A stretch of 10,590 nt of DNA, taken from NCBI GenBank assembly GCA_038323965.1, contig JBBQHM010000075.1, positions 1-10,590 of the forward strand, given 5' to 3'. The position numbers and the translations under genes were made by a program. Shown one piece after another: positions 1 through 6,514 of this stretch (the first letter of the stretch is position 1; each line of letters begins with the position of its first letter). Below the pieces are notes generated by a model, which saw only the letters and a program-made list of their open reading frames with translations, made no database searches and was not told the DNA's origin. This stretch comes from JBBQHM01 sp038323965 (lineage in GTDB: Bacteria > Verrucomicrobiota > Verrucomicrobiia > Chthoniobacterales > UBA10450).

Positions 1-28
1 TGACCGGGTGCTTTTGACGGCTTTGTAA

Positions 29-1135
29 TTACTGGCGCGACAGCCGCCGAAACAAGAATGCGCCGAGCACCAGAAACAACACGTTCGGCAGCCAGACTAA
101 TAGTTCCGGATGCACCTTGGGATTTCCGCGAAGCGTGTCGGCGATGATCACGAAGAGGAAGTAAGCGACGGCCACAACAAGCCCGACGCCGAAACCAACT
201 GAAGTCTCGCGCCGGTGCGCCGTGACACCAAGCGGCACGCCGATCAGCGCAAATGCGAGGCACGAAAACGGGAACGAAAATCGCTTATTAATTTCCGTAC
301 GACTCGCGCTGCGATCGCTGCGCGTTCCACTTTTCAACTGTTCTAATAGTTGCTGCAGCGACAGCGCAGACCGACTCGGTCGTTTTTTTTCCTTCTCGTA
401 AAGTTCGTCGAGACTGATGGGCAGCGTTCCCTCTCGCATGTTGATGCCATCCCGAATTTTCGTGAGGTCGAGCGGATCTTTCTCATCCCGCTGCTGATAG
501 GTTGCGTCGTAGAGATGCATGAGAATTCGCTTATTGGAAAGATCGGCCTCCAGGCTGCCGGCTCGCGCATGCGTCACCCGGATCGGTACTGAATCATCGT
601 TGAGCTCAAACACCGTGATGTTCTCGAGTCGATTCCCTTCTTTTTTGCCGACATAAATTTTGCGCCCCGGGAATTGATCGATCACCTGGTCGCTTCCGAA
701 CAACGCCATCGGGTTGCGCGTCGCGAGGTCGAAGATGGTAGACCGAAGTTTCTCCTGCGCCGCGGGCGCGACCTGGACGTTCAACCATAAACAGATCGCG
801 GTGCAGACAATCGCCAGCGCGGCGAGCGGGACGCAAATCCTCGTGACGCTCACGCCGTTAGCGCGCAGCGCGATGAGTTCGTTGTCGGCCGATAGCCTTC
901 CGAAAACGAGGAGAATCGCCGTCAAAAGACCCCACGGAATGGTAAAGATCAGTGAGAAAGGAAGGACATAAGCGATGAAAGTGAGGAGATATTCCACCGG
1001 CACATCGTGGTTCACGAGAAGCGGTAGGAGCTTCCGGAAAATGTTGCCGACCACGAGCACGAGGCTGAGCACGAAGATCGCGAACAGCACGCTCACGAGT
1101 AATTCGCGGCCGACGGCTCGATCGATCAACTTCAT
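29..1135 (-). CDS. LptF/LptG-family permease (LPS export, YjgP/YjgQ type)
   Basis: The 368-residue protein has the family's architecture: three N-terminal membrane segments (about residues 11-33, 50-78 and 100-121), a large polar periplasmic domain (about 122-280, the position of the jelly-roll that passes LPS to LptC/LptA), then three C-terminal membrane segments (about 284-305, 312-333 and 343-364). Length matches LptF and LptG (about 360 residues). The segment after TM2, with GRLSADNELIALRANG, is the conserved cytoplasmic loop thought to contact the LptB ATPase. LptF and LptG form the inner-membrane heterodimer that extracts lipopolysaccharide. I cannot tell which of the two this is, and no partner gene is in the window. 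The ATG at 1133-1135 gives an N terminus (MKLIDRAVGREL) typical of the family. It is transcribed away from the plus-strand run. An A8 run in the coding strand (383-390) lies in the periplasmic domain. Confidence 0.93.
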   Translation of the reverse strand: MKLIDRAVGRELLVSVLFAIFVLSLVLVVGNIFRKLLPLLVNHDVPVEYLLTFIAYVLPFSLIFTIPWGLLTAILLVFGRLSADNELIALRANGVSVTRICVPLAALAIVCTAICLWLNVQVAPAAQEKLRSTIFDLATRNPMALFGSDQVIDQFPGRKIYVGKKEGNRLENITVFELNDDSVPIRVTHARAGSLEADLSNKRILMHLYDATYQQRDEKDPLDLTKIRDGINMREGTLPISLDELYEKEKKRPSRSALSLQQLLEQLKSGTRSDRSASRTEINKRFSFPFSCLAFALIGVPLGVTAHRRETSVGFGVGLVVAVAYFLFVIIADTLRGNPKVHPELLVWLPNVLFLVLGAFLFRRLSRQ

Positions 1136-1143
1136 CGCGCGAT

Positions 1144-1172
1144 TGGTTAGCGGCGTTTGCGCGGCGTGACAA
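1144..1172 (-). promoter_or_regulatory. Possible promoter of the LptF/G gene in the divergent spacer
   Basis: On the minus strand a TTGTCA box (1167-1172, one mismatch to the sigma-70 -35) is followed after exactly 17 bases by TAACCA (1144-1149), a poor -10. Transcription would start only a few bases before the ATG, giving an almost leaderless mRNA. The 83-base spacer 1136-1218 must also hold the plus-strand promoter. There a TAGGTT (1205-1210) preceded by TG is the best -10-like match, but its candidate -35 (TTGCTT, 1184-1189) is only 15 bases away. Both calls are weak. Confidence 0.2.
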
Positions 1173-1218
1173 GTCCGCGCGTTTTGCTTCGACCTGAAGC
1201 TTGCTAGGTTGTCGCGAG

Positions 1219-2526
1219 ATGAACGACCACGCCTACGACGTCGCGATTATCGGCGGCGGCCCGGCCGGCAGCACGGCGGCAACGTTGCTGGCCCGCGCTG
1301 GTCGACGCGTCATCGTGCTCGAGCGCGATAAATTCCCACGCTTTCACATCGGCGAATCGCTGCTGCCATTCAGCATGAAAGCGTTTACGCGCCTCGGCGT
1401 GCACGAAAAATTCCTGCGCGCAGGATTCATGGAAAAGTTTGGCGGCGATATCGCGGGCGCCTGCTGCGACACCGGTCTCAAATTCTATTTCAAGGATGGA
1501 TTCGGATCGCAGACTGACCGGTCCTATCAGGTGACGCGCGCGGATTTTGACAAAGTCCTGCTCGATCATGCCCGCGAAAATGGCGCCGAGGTGCTGGAAG
1601 AAACCGGCGTTGAAGAAGTGACCTTCACTGATTCTGAAGCGCAGCTGGTGGTGAAGCAGGACGGTGTAACGCGCGACATTCATGCGTCCTATGTGATCGA
1701 TGCCAGCGGACGGAATTCTGTCCTCGGGAATAAGTTCCGCCTTAAGCAGCCCTACCATCACCTCAAGAAGGTCGCGATATTTGCGCACTACGACGGTGTT
1801 AGCCGTGATGAAGGCATCGACGGAACGCTCACTCGCATGGTGCGCGGAATTGATCGCTGGTTCTGGTCGATCCCGCTAACCGCAACGCGCACCAGCATTG
1901 GGGTCGTCCTCGATGGCGAAGTATTTCGCGTATCGGGTACAACGCCTGAGATTTTTCTTGCGAATGCGCTGAGCGAGCAGCCGTTGCTCGCCAACCGGAT
2001 GGCGGGAGCACGCCGCGTCTCGCCGGTGCACGTCGCCGCGGATTTCTCGTATCGAAATTCGAAGCTCGTGGGCGCTCGCTGGCTGCTCGCCGGTGACGCC
2101 GCTGGATTCATCGATCCGGTTTTTAGCAGCGGCGTTTTTCTCGGCGTGCTCGGTGGCGAAATGGCGGCCGATATTTTGCATGAAGTTCTGAGCGAGCCGG
2201 CCAAGCGCGCGAAACAATTCGCCAAATACGAGCGGGCGATCCATCGCGCGATGGACGTTTATCTTCGCTTTGTCGAATCGTGGTACACGAAGGAATTCAC
2301 GGAAGTCTTTCTTTCTCCGCGCGACATGCTGCGCATTCCCCAGGCTGTAAACGCCGTCCTTGGTGGAAATATCGGGACGCGGTTTGCGATCAAATGGCGG
2401 ATGGAGATTTTTTATCTTTTCGTGCGATTGCAAAAGCATTTCGCGCTCTGTCCGCGCTTAACGCTCGTCCCCAAAAAATCAGAATTGAACGAAAGTGACT
2501 CGCACGTGCTCGAATCAGCAGCATGA
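1219..2526 (+). CDS. Halogenase-like FAD-dependent oxidoreductase
   Basis: The 435-residue protein belongs to the flavin monooxygenase group holding tryptophan/phenol halogenases and geranylgeranyl-reductase-like enzymes. The N-terminal Rossmann motif G12-x-G14-x-x-G17 binds FAD, and E35 ends the second strand. PRFHIGESLLP (40-50) is the halogenase-type GES loop. K73 (in MEKFGG) falls where halogenases carry the lysine that reacts with HOCl. W214-F-W-S-I-P219 matches the halogenase WxWxIP signature. GDAAGFIDPVFSSGVF (from 292) is the second FAD motif in its halogenase form. The substrate is unknown. Enzymes of this type also occur in polyene-pigment clusters, where some may act as dehydrogenases, so halogenation is not proven. 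I chose ATG 1219 because it leaves the usual short tail before the Rossmann strand; a TTG at 1201 would add six residues. There is no clear Shine-Dalgarno. The stop overlaps the next start (ATGA). Confidence 0.88.
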   Translation: MNDHAYDVAIIGGGPAGSTAATLLARAGRRVIVLERDKFPRFHIGESLLPFSMKAFTRLGVHEKFLRAGFMEKFGGDIAGACCDTGLKFYFKDGFGSQTDRSYQVTRADFDKVLLDHARENGAEVLEETGVEEVTFTDSEAQLVVKQDGVTRDIHASYVIDASGRNSVLGNKFRLKQPYHHLKKVAIFAHYDGVSRDEGIDGTLTRMVRGIDRWFWSIPLTATRTSIGVVLDGEVFRVSGTTPEIFLANALSEQPLLANRMAGARRVSPVHVAADFSYRNSKLVGARWLLAGDAAGFIDPVFSSGVFLGVLGGEMAADILHEVLSEPAKRAKQFAKYERAIHRAMDVYLRFVESWYTKEFTEVFLSPRDMLRIPQAVNAVLGGNIGTRFAIKWRMEIFYLFVRLQKHFALCPRLTLVPKKSELNESDSHVLESAA

Positions 2527-2945
2527 GATCCTTTCGTTTCGCAGTGGTTGGCCTTGCCCTCCTCGCGTTGACGGGTTGCGCCACGACATCGCAGCACAAA
2601 TTTACCGCGCCCAGCGATCAATGGCGCAACCGCATCGGGCAAATGCGTTACCAGGACGACAAGACCAGCTTCATCGGCGACGTCCTCGCTCGGACATCGA
2701 GTAACGGCAACTTCGAGCTGACCTTCAGTAAAGGCCCGGGAGTGACGTTGCTGCTTGTGCAACAGGATCCCGATTTTGTGCGCGTCTCGGGCCCGCTGGC
2801 GCGCGGGTCCTGGTCCGGCTCCCCGAAGAATGCGCCGAAACATCTCCGCGGGTGGTTGTCATTGCGCGATGAGATTGCGAACGTCCCGAACGGAAAGACG
2901 GTTCGCAAAACGATCGGCGGCCAGACCTTCGTCTTCCGCTTTTGA
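2523..2945 (+). CDS. Small outer-membrane-type lipoprotein
   Basis: The 140-residue protein begins with a basic n-region (MRSFR), a hydrophobic stretch, and a lipobox L16-T-G-C19, so it should be cleaved and lipidated at C19. The next residues (ATTSQ) carry no Asp at +2, which in enterobacteria would favour outer-membrane sorting; that rule may not hold here. The mature part (about 122 residues) is mixed polar and beta-prone, and ends in FVFRF. I do not recognise the family with confidence. It overlaps the flavoenzyme by four bases and precedes the exporter by 24, so it is probably made with both. Small lipoproteins of unknown function (such as DUF3261) sit in this position in aryl-polyene-type clusters. 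A LolB-like receptor role beside the LolA-like protein is a reasonable inference, not a sequence-based call. Confidence 0.85.
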   Translation: MRSFRFAVVGLALLALTGCATTSQHKFTAPSDQWRNRIGQMRYQDDKTSFIGDVLARTSSNGNFELTFSKGPGVTLLLVQQDPDFVRVSGPLARGSWSGSPKNAPKHLRGWLSLRDEIANVPNGKTVRKTIGGQTFVFRF

Positions 2946-2969
2946 TCGGCGCAGGCGGCACCTCGTAGA

Positions 2970-5462
2970 ATGGCGTACCCGGAGACAATTGCGCATCTCG
3001 TCACTAAACGACGAGGAATGGTCTGGGCTGCCGTCGGGGTCATCGCGCTGGTTTCGATCGGCATTCTCATTACCCGCCTGACGCTCGATACCGAAGTCTT
3101 GAATCTGCTTCCCCGCGGATTTCCGTCGGTTGAGGGGTTAAAGCTTTATAACAGCGAATTCGCGCAAACGCGGGAGCTCACTTTCGCGCTCCTCTGTGAA
3201 CCGAATGACGTTGAGAAGCTCGAGGAATTCGCGTCGGTCTTCGCCGATCGCCTCCACACCCAGCCGTGGTGCGCACGTTTGTTGACTGGCTCGCCGATGG
3301 AAACTCCGGAAGGCGTGCACGATCTCCAGGCGATGGCAGCGCCGCTGTTGCTGAATCTTGAACCGGCCGCGTTTGCCGAAACGATTTCCGTCCTGGAACC
3401 GGCAAAAATGCAGCAACGTCTGCATCGCCTAAAGCAGGAAATCGAAGCCGGCTCTCCGAAACCGCAGCTTGAATTGCAACTCGATCCGCTCGGTGTCATT
3501 GCGCCAGCGCTAAGACCGTTCGTAGAAAATCGCTCGATCGAGCAGGACCAGCCGCTCGCTTCGGCCGATCGCACCATGCGCATTCTTCTAGTCGTGACTA
3601 ACCAGGCAACGACGAGCGCCTTCGACTGCCAAAAGTTAATGCGCGAAGTCGACGCCTTTCAGAAGACAGCTAACGAGGGTTGGGATGGTGGTCCGCTCCA
3701 AATCCTTGTCACCGGTCGGTCGGCTTACGCCTCTGAGATCTCGCTCAGTATGCGACACGACATTGTCGCAACCCTGCTCGGCTCTGTGCTGCTCGTTGGC
3801 ATCGTCTTTTATGTCGGGTTTCATCGCTGGATGCCGCTGCTTGGGATGGGCATCTCCCTGTTACTTTGCTGTCTTGTCGCGCTCGCGGTCGGTATCCTTA
3901 TCTTCGGAGAGTTGAACATGGTGACCGTGGGCTTCTGCGCGATCCTGATTGGACTCGGAGTCGACTTCGCCATTCTGATTTTTGGCCGCTACCAGCAGGC
4001 CCGCGACGAAGGCAAAGAGCACTCCGTCGCAGTGGCCGAATCGATCCGGAGCCTGGGCCGCGCCATCTTCTTCGGTGCTTTGACGACGGCGGTAGGTTTC
4101 CTGGCATTGCTGCTCGCAAATTCCGGCGGCTTCACGCAGCTCGGAGTTCTCATCGCGATCGGCATTTCGCTCGCCGGTCTTTTTATGACGACCGTTTTTT
4201 TTCTTTTGATTCCGCGTCGGAGCAAGCCGCGCACGAACGATCGCATCTTTGAATGGACAAAACGTTACGTCCGTCAATGTGTCCATCGTCCGCGGCGCGT
4301 TCTCACCATTTCGGTACCGATTCTGGTCGTAATGACGGCGATCGCGATTTCGCCGCGGCCGCAGCTGCCATTCGACGGCAGCACCCGCTCGATGGAGCCG
4401 ACAAATAGTCGCGCCAGTTACGCCCTGCATACCATCATGAACAAGCTGCCGACTCGATGGGAGCCGGTCACCGGCATCATCCGCGCCAATAACGCGCAGC
4501 AATTACACGACTACTGGAGTCTGGTGGAATCGCATTGGCGAGATTTGCAACAACGCGGAATTATCAAAGGTTTCTCCACTCCTGCGGCGCTGGCGATTTC
4601 GCCGAAACGGATGGAAGAGAACCGAAGCAGCCTTAGCCATATAGACTTCGTGGCCGCGCGGACTGCGCTTGACGCGTCGATCGCCGCGGAAGGGTTCAGC
4701 GCGGACGGCTTTTCCTCAGGCCATGCGTTACTGGATGAATTGCAGAAGATGAGTGATTCCACGCAACCGATACCGGACTGGCGTTCCCGGCTCGGTCCAA
4801 CGTCGAGCTGGTGGTTTCTCGTGGATCGTTACTTCGCTCACAACCCGATGCTGACCACTGGATTCGTCACCACCAATGCACCCGTAGAGACGCCCGCCCA
4901 GAAAATCATATTAGATCGCGAATTACCCGTTCCCGGAGTGCCGATGATTCTTTCGGGCTGGAGTTTTACTCTGACTGACTTGCTCCCGTGGTCGCATCGG
5001 CAACTTCTGCTGATCACTGGATTAATGGCGATTTTCGACGCCACGCTACTCGCCCTACTCTATCGCGATTGGCGGCTGTGGTTGATCCAGATCGCGACGC
5101 TGATCATGGCGATCGGTGGCATGATTGCGACGATGAAGTTACTGAACATCCCGTTGAATCTGCTGAACGTTCTCGCGTTTCGCCTCGTGCTCGCGATCGG
5201 AGTGGATTACGGAATTTACGTGTTGCTTGTCTGGCAGAAGGCGCGTGAGCTCGAGCACGACGTCGCCGGCGTCGTAAAACCTGTGATGCTTGCGGGGCTG
5301 ACGGCGATCGCGGGATTTGGCTCGTTAGGCGTCGCGCACAACCCGACGCTTCGTGGACTTGGTATAGCGTGCGCGATTGGGCTATCATGGAGCCTGGCGG
5401 CAACACTTTTCTTCACCTTGCCGGCAGCGGCGGCGGCTGAACCGAACGCGGCGCTCGAATGA
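2970..5462 (+). CDS. MMPL/RND-superfamily exporter (HpnN-like or pigment-exporter-like)
   Basis: The 830-residue inner-membrane protein has the duplicated RND plan. TM1 lies at about 15-37, a periplasmic loop at about 38-260, TM2-6 at about 265-412, TM7 at about 440-458, a second periplasmic loop at about 460-675, and TM8-12 at about 680-822. Each half has the MMPL TM4/TM10 motif: GVDFAILIFGRY with D332 and GVDYGIYVLL with D746, the acidic residues expected to carry protons. Length and loop size fit single-chain lipid exporters such as the hopanoid transporter HpnN and the exporters of aryl-polyene clusters, not the longer, tripartite AcrB pumps. No membrane-fusion or TolC gene is nearby. It lies between a lipoprotein and a LolA-like carrier, which points to a hydrophobic cargo for the outer membrane. 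The cargo itself is not identifiable. ATG 2970 was chosen; the in-frame ATG at residue 17 would remove the short cytoplasmic N terminus. Confidence 0.93.
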   Translation: MAYPETIAHLVTKRRGMVWAAVGVIALVSIGILITRLTLDTEVLNLLPRGFPSVEGLKLYNSEFAQTRELTFALLCEPNDVEKLEEFASVFADRLHTQPWCARLLTGSPMETPEGVHDLQAMAAPLLLNLEPAAFAETISVLEPAKMQQRLHRLKQEIEAGSPKPQLELQLDPLGVIAPALRPFVENRSIEQDQPLASADRTMRILLVVTNQATTSAFDCQKLMREVDAFQKTANEGWDGGPLQILVTGRSAYASEISLSMRHDIVATLLGSVLLVGIVFYVGFHRWMPLLGMGISLLLCCLVALAVGILIFGELNMVTVGFCAILIGLGVDFAILIFGRYQQARDEGKEHSVAVAESIRSLGRAIFFGALTTAVGFLALLLANSGGFTQLGVLIAIGISLAGLFMTTVFFLLIPRRSKPRTNDRIFEWTKRYVRQCVHRPRRVLTISVPILVVMTAIAISPRPQLPFDGSTRSMEPTNSRASYALHTIMNKLPTRWEPVTGIIRANNAQQLHDYWSLVESHWRDLQQRGIIKGFSTPAALAISPKRMEENRSSLSHIDFVAARTALDASIAAEGFSADGFSSGHALLDELQKMSDSTQPIPDWRSRLGPTSSWWFLVDRYFAHNPMLTTGFVTTNAPVETPAQKIILDRELPVPGVPMILSGWSFTLTDLLPWSHRQLLLITGLMAIFDATLLALLYRDWRLWLIQIATLIMAIGGMIATMKLLNIPLNLLNVLAFRLVLAIGVDYGIYVLLVWQKARELEHDVAGVVKPVMLAGLTAIAGFGSLGVAHNPTLRGLGIACAIGLSWSLAATLFFTLPAAAAAEPNAALE

Positions 5463-5493
5463 TGTGTGCAGATTGAAAACAAATTTCTCTAAG

Positions 5494-6147
5494 ATGCGGC
5501 CGCTTCTATCTCTTATTCCGCTCCTCGCCGGCGCTATTACGGCCGGCGCGGAGCCGATCGACACTAAAGCACTGCTGGCGAAAATTCGGGAGAAGCATGC
5601 CAGCGCTCCTCAGTCCCAGGCGGATTTTCGGGAGGAGAAGCGAGTGCATCTATTGAACCAGGCGATCACAAGCAGTGGCAAGGTCTGGTTTCAGGCGCCG
5701 AATAAATTTCGACGCGAAGCGCGCGGAAACGCCCCTAGCGTCGCGGTGAGCGACGGTCAGCAGCTATGGATTTATTATCCTAACTTCCAATCCGCGGAAC
5801 ATTATTCACTCGGCAAAAGATCGCCGCTCGACGCCGGAATCGCTGCGGTTACGGCCGGACTGAATATGGAAAACGTCGAGGCTACTTATAGAATTATCGC
5901 GAATAAGACCGAGAAAGGTTACGATTTAGAGCTGCAACCGCGGAATCCCACCCTCAAGCGGTTTCTGCAAACGCTCTCGATCAAGATCAACAACGATCTT
6001 GTCGTTGAGTCAACCGACATGGTTCAGCCCAACGGCGATCGCATCGTGACGACCTATGCAAACGAATCGCGCGCTCCCATCAGCCCGGCGACCTTCGAGT
6101 TTAATCCGCCCGCCGGAACGAGCGTGACAACTCCCCTCGGAAAGTAG
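5494..6147 (+). CDS. LolA-like periplasmic carrier protein
   Basis: The 217-residue protein has a signal peptide (MRPLLSLIPLL core, likely cleavage after A17-G-A19) followed by a LolA/COG2834 fold. Visible features in order are an N-terminal helix and strand (DTKALLAKIREKH then QADFREEK), the strand SSGKVWFQAPNKFRRE, the dG-lWiYYP segment (SDGQQLWIYYP), and a C-terminal strand ending in FEFNPPAGTSV. LolA carries lipoproteins across the periplasm in a hydrophobic half-barrel; relatives in pigment clusters are thought to carry lipid-like products. The position 31 bases after the MMPL exporter supports the second role, but this could equally be the housekeeping LolA of a lineage with dispersed lol genes. 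ATG 5494 places the signal peptide at the N terminus. A TTG at 5473 (MKTNFSK...) would give a more basic n-region and is a fair alternative. No strong Shine-Dalgarno precedes either. Confidence 0.88.
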   Translation: MRPLLSLIPLLAGAITAGAEPIDTKALLAKIREKHASAPQSQADFREEKRVHLLNQAITSSGKVWFQAPNKFRREARGNAPSVAVSDGQQLWIYYPNFQSAEHYSLGKRSPLDAGIAAVTAGLNMENVEATYRIIANKTEKGYDLELQPRNPTLKRFLQTLSIKINNDLVVESTDMVQPNGDRIVTTYANESRAPISPATFEFNPPAGTSVTTPLGK

Positions 6148-6183
6148 ACTCGCATTTCGCGGCCGCGCCGCTAAAACGGGGTC

Positions 6184-6504
6184 GTGCGCCACGCGCTGTT
6201 CCTCGTTTTCCTCCTGCACGCAAACCTATTACTGGCGTCGCGCGCTGAGAATAATGCGCCCGGAATTGTTTCCCATATTCCGCGACAATTCGTCGGATCG
6301 AGCGCGCTGGTCTCGGTCGGATATAGCAAACGACTGCACTCACTTGAAGTCGAATTCACTAACGGGGCGGTCTATCGCTACCTGGAGGTGCCTTCGAAGG
6401 TTTATCGGAACCTGATGGAAGCGGAGTCCAAGGCTCGATTCTACGATGTAAACATTCGCGGCCACTACTCCTCGGTTCATGTGCGGGCACGGCCTTCTGA
6501 ATAG
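6184..6504 (+). CDS. Exported KTSC-domain protein
   Basis: The 106-residue product has a hydrophobic N terminus (residues 4-18) with a plausible signal-peptidase site after S19-R-A21, then a single KTSC domain from about residue 38 to the end. The domain is recognised from its pattern SVGYSKRLHSLEVEFTNG, VYRYLEVPSKVYRNLMEAES and the closing NIRGHY. KTSC is named after its occurrence at the C terminus of some lysyl-tRNA synthetases; its function is not established and stand-alone copies are usually cytoplasmic. An exported version is therefore noteworthy. The start is a GTG (6184-6186) directly after a GGGG run (6178-6181), rather too close for a normal Shine-Dalgarno. No ATG is available upstream of the hydrophobic segment. 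It ends 10 bases before the next gene. Confidence 0.82.
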   Translation: MRHALFLVFLLHANLLLASRAENNAPGIVSHIPRQFVGSSALVSVGYSKRLHSLEVEFTNGAVYRYLEVPSKVYRNLMEAESKARFYDVNIRGHYSSVHVRARPSE

Positions 6505-6507
6505 GGA
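6503..6507 (+). promoter_or_regulatory. Shine-Dalgarno deciding the start at 6515
   Basis: AGGGA at 6503-6507, seven bases before ATG 6515 and overlapping the stop codon of the KTSC gene, is the clearest ribosome-binding site in the window. It selects 6515 over the in-frame ATG at 6479, which would lie inside the upstream gene and prepend a polar peptide to a membrane segment. Confidence 0.65.
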
Positions 6508-6514
6508 AAGTATT

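Noticed and set aside
1..28. Possible fragment of another gene at the left edge
   Set aside because: Twenty-eight bases after the LptF/G stop are too few to judge; no start, stop or hairpin is visible there.
383..390. A8/T8 run in the LptF/G gene, and a similar T8 run at 4195-4202 in the MMPL gene, as programmed slippage sites
   Set aside because: Both frames continue normally through the runs into conserved sequence, and no alternative product of interest arises from a shift. They are worth remembering only as possible sequencing-error spots.
1201..1218. TTG start extending the flavoenzyme by six residues
   Set aside because: The ATG at 1219 leaves the usual few residues before the Rossmann motif, and the extension (MLGCRE) adds nothing conserved.
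1204..1788. 194-codon open frame on the minus strand inside the flavoenzyme gene
   Set aside because: The plus strand here encodes unmistakable FAD-binding and halogenase motifs; the antisense product shows no recognisable motif or start context.
1876..2439. 187-codon minus-strand frame inside the flavoenzyme gene
   Set aside because: It is again antisense to conserved motifs (WFWSIP, GDAAG) and its low-complexity charged product has no family features.
3861..4502. 213-codon open frame on the minus strand inside the MMPL gene
   Set aside because: It is antisense to a well-supported membrane protein. Its translation is rich in Arg, Asp and Glu with no domain, as expected for the complement of GC-rich hydrophobic codons.
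5377..5493. Upstream extension of the LolA-like frame into the exporter gene
   Set aside because: It would bury the signal peptide behind about 39 Arg-rich residues read out of frame from the exporter; ATG 5494 (or TTG 5473) is far more sensible.
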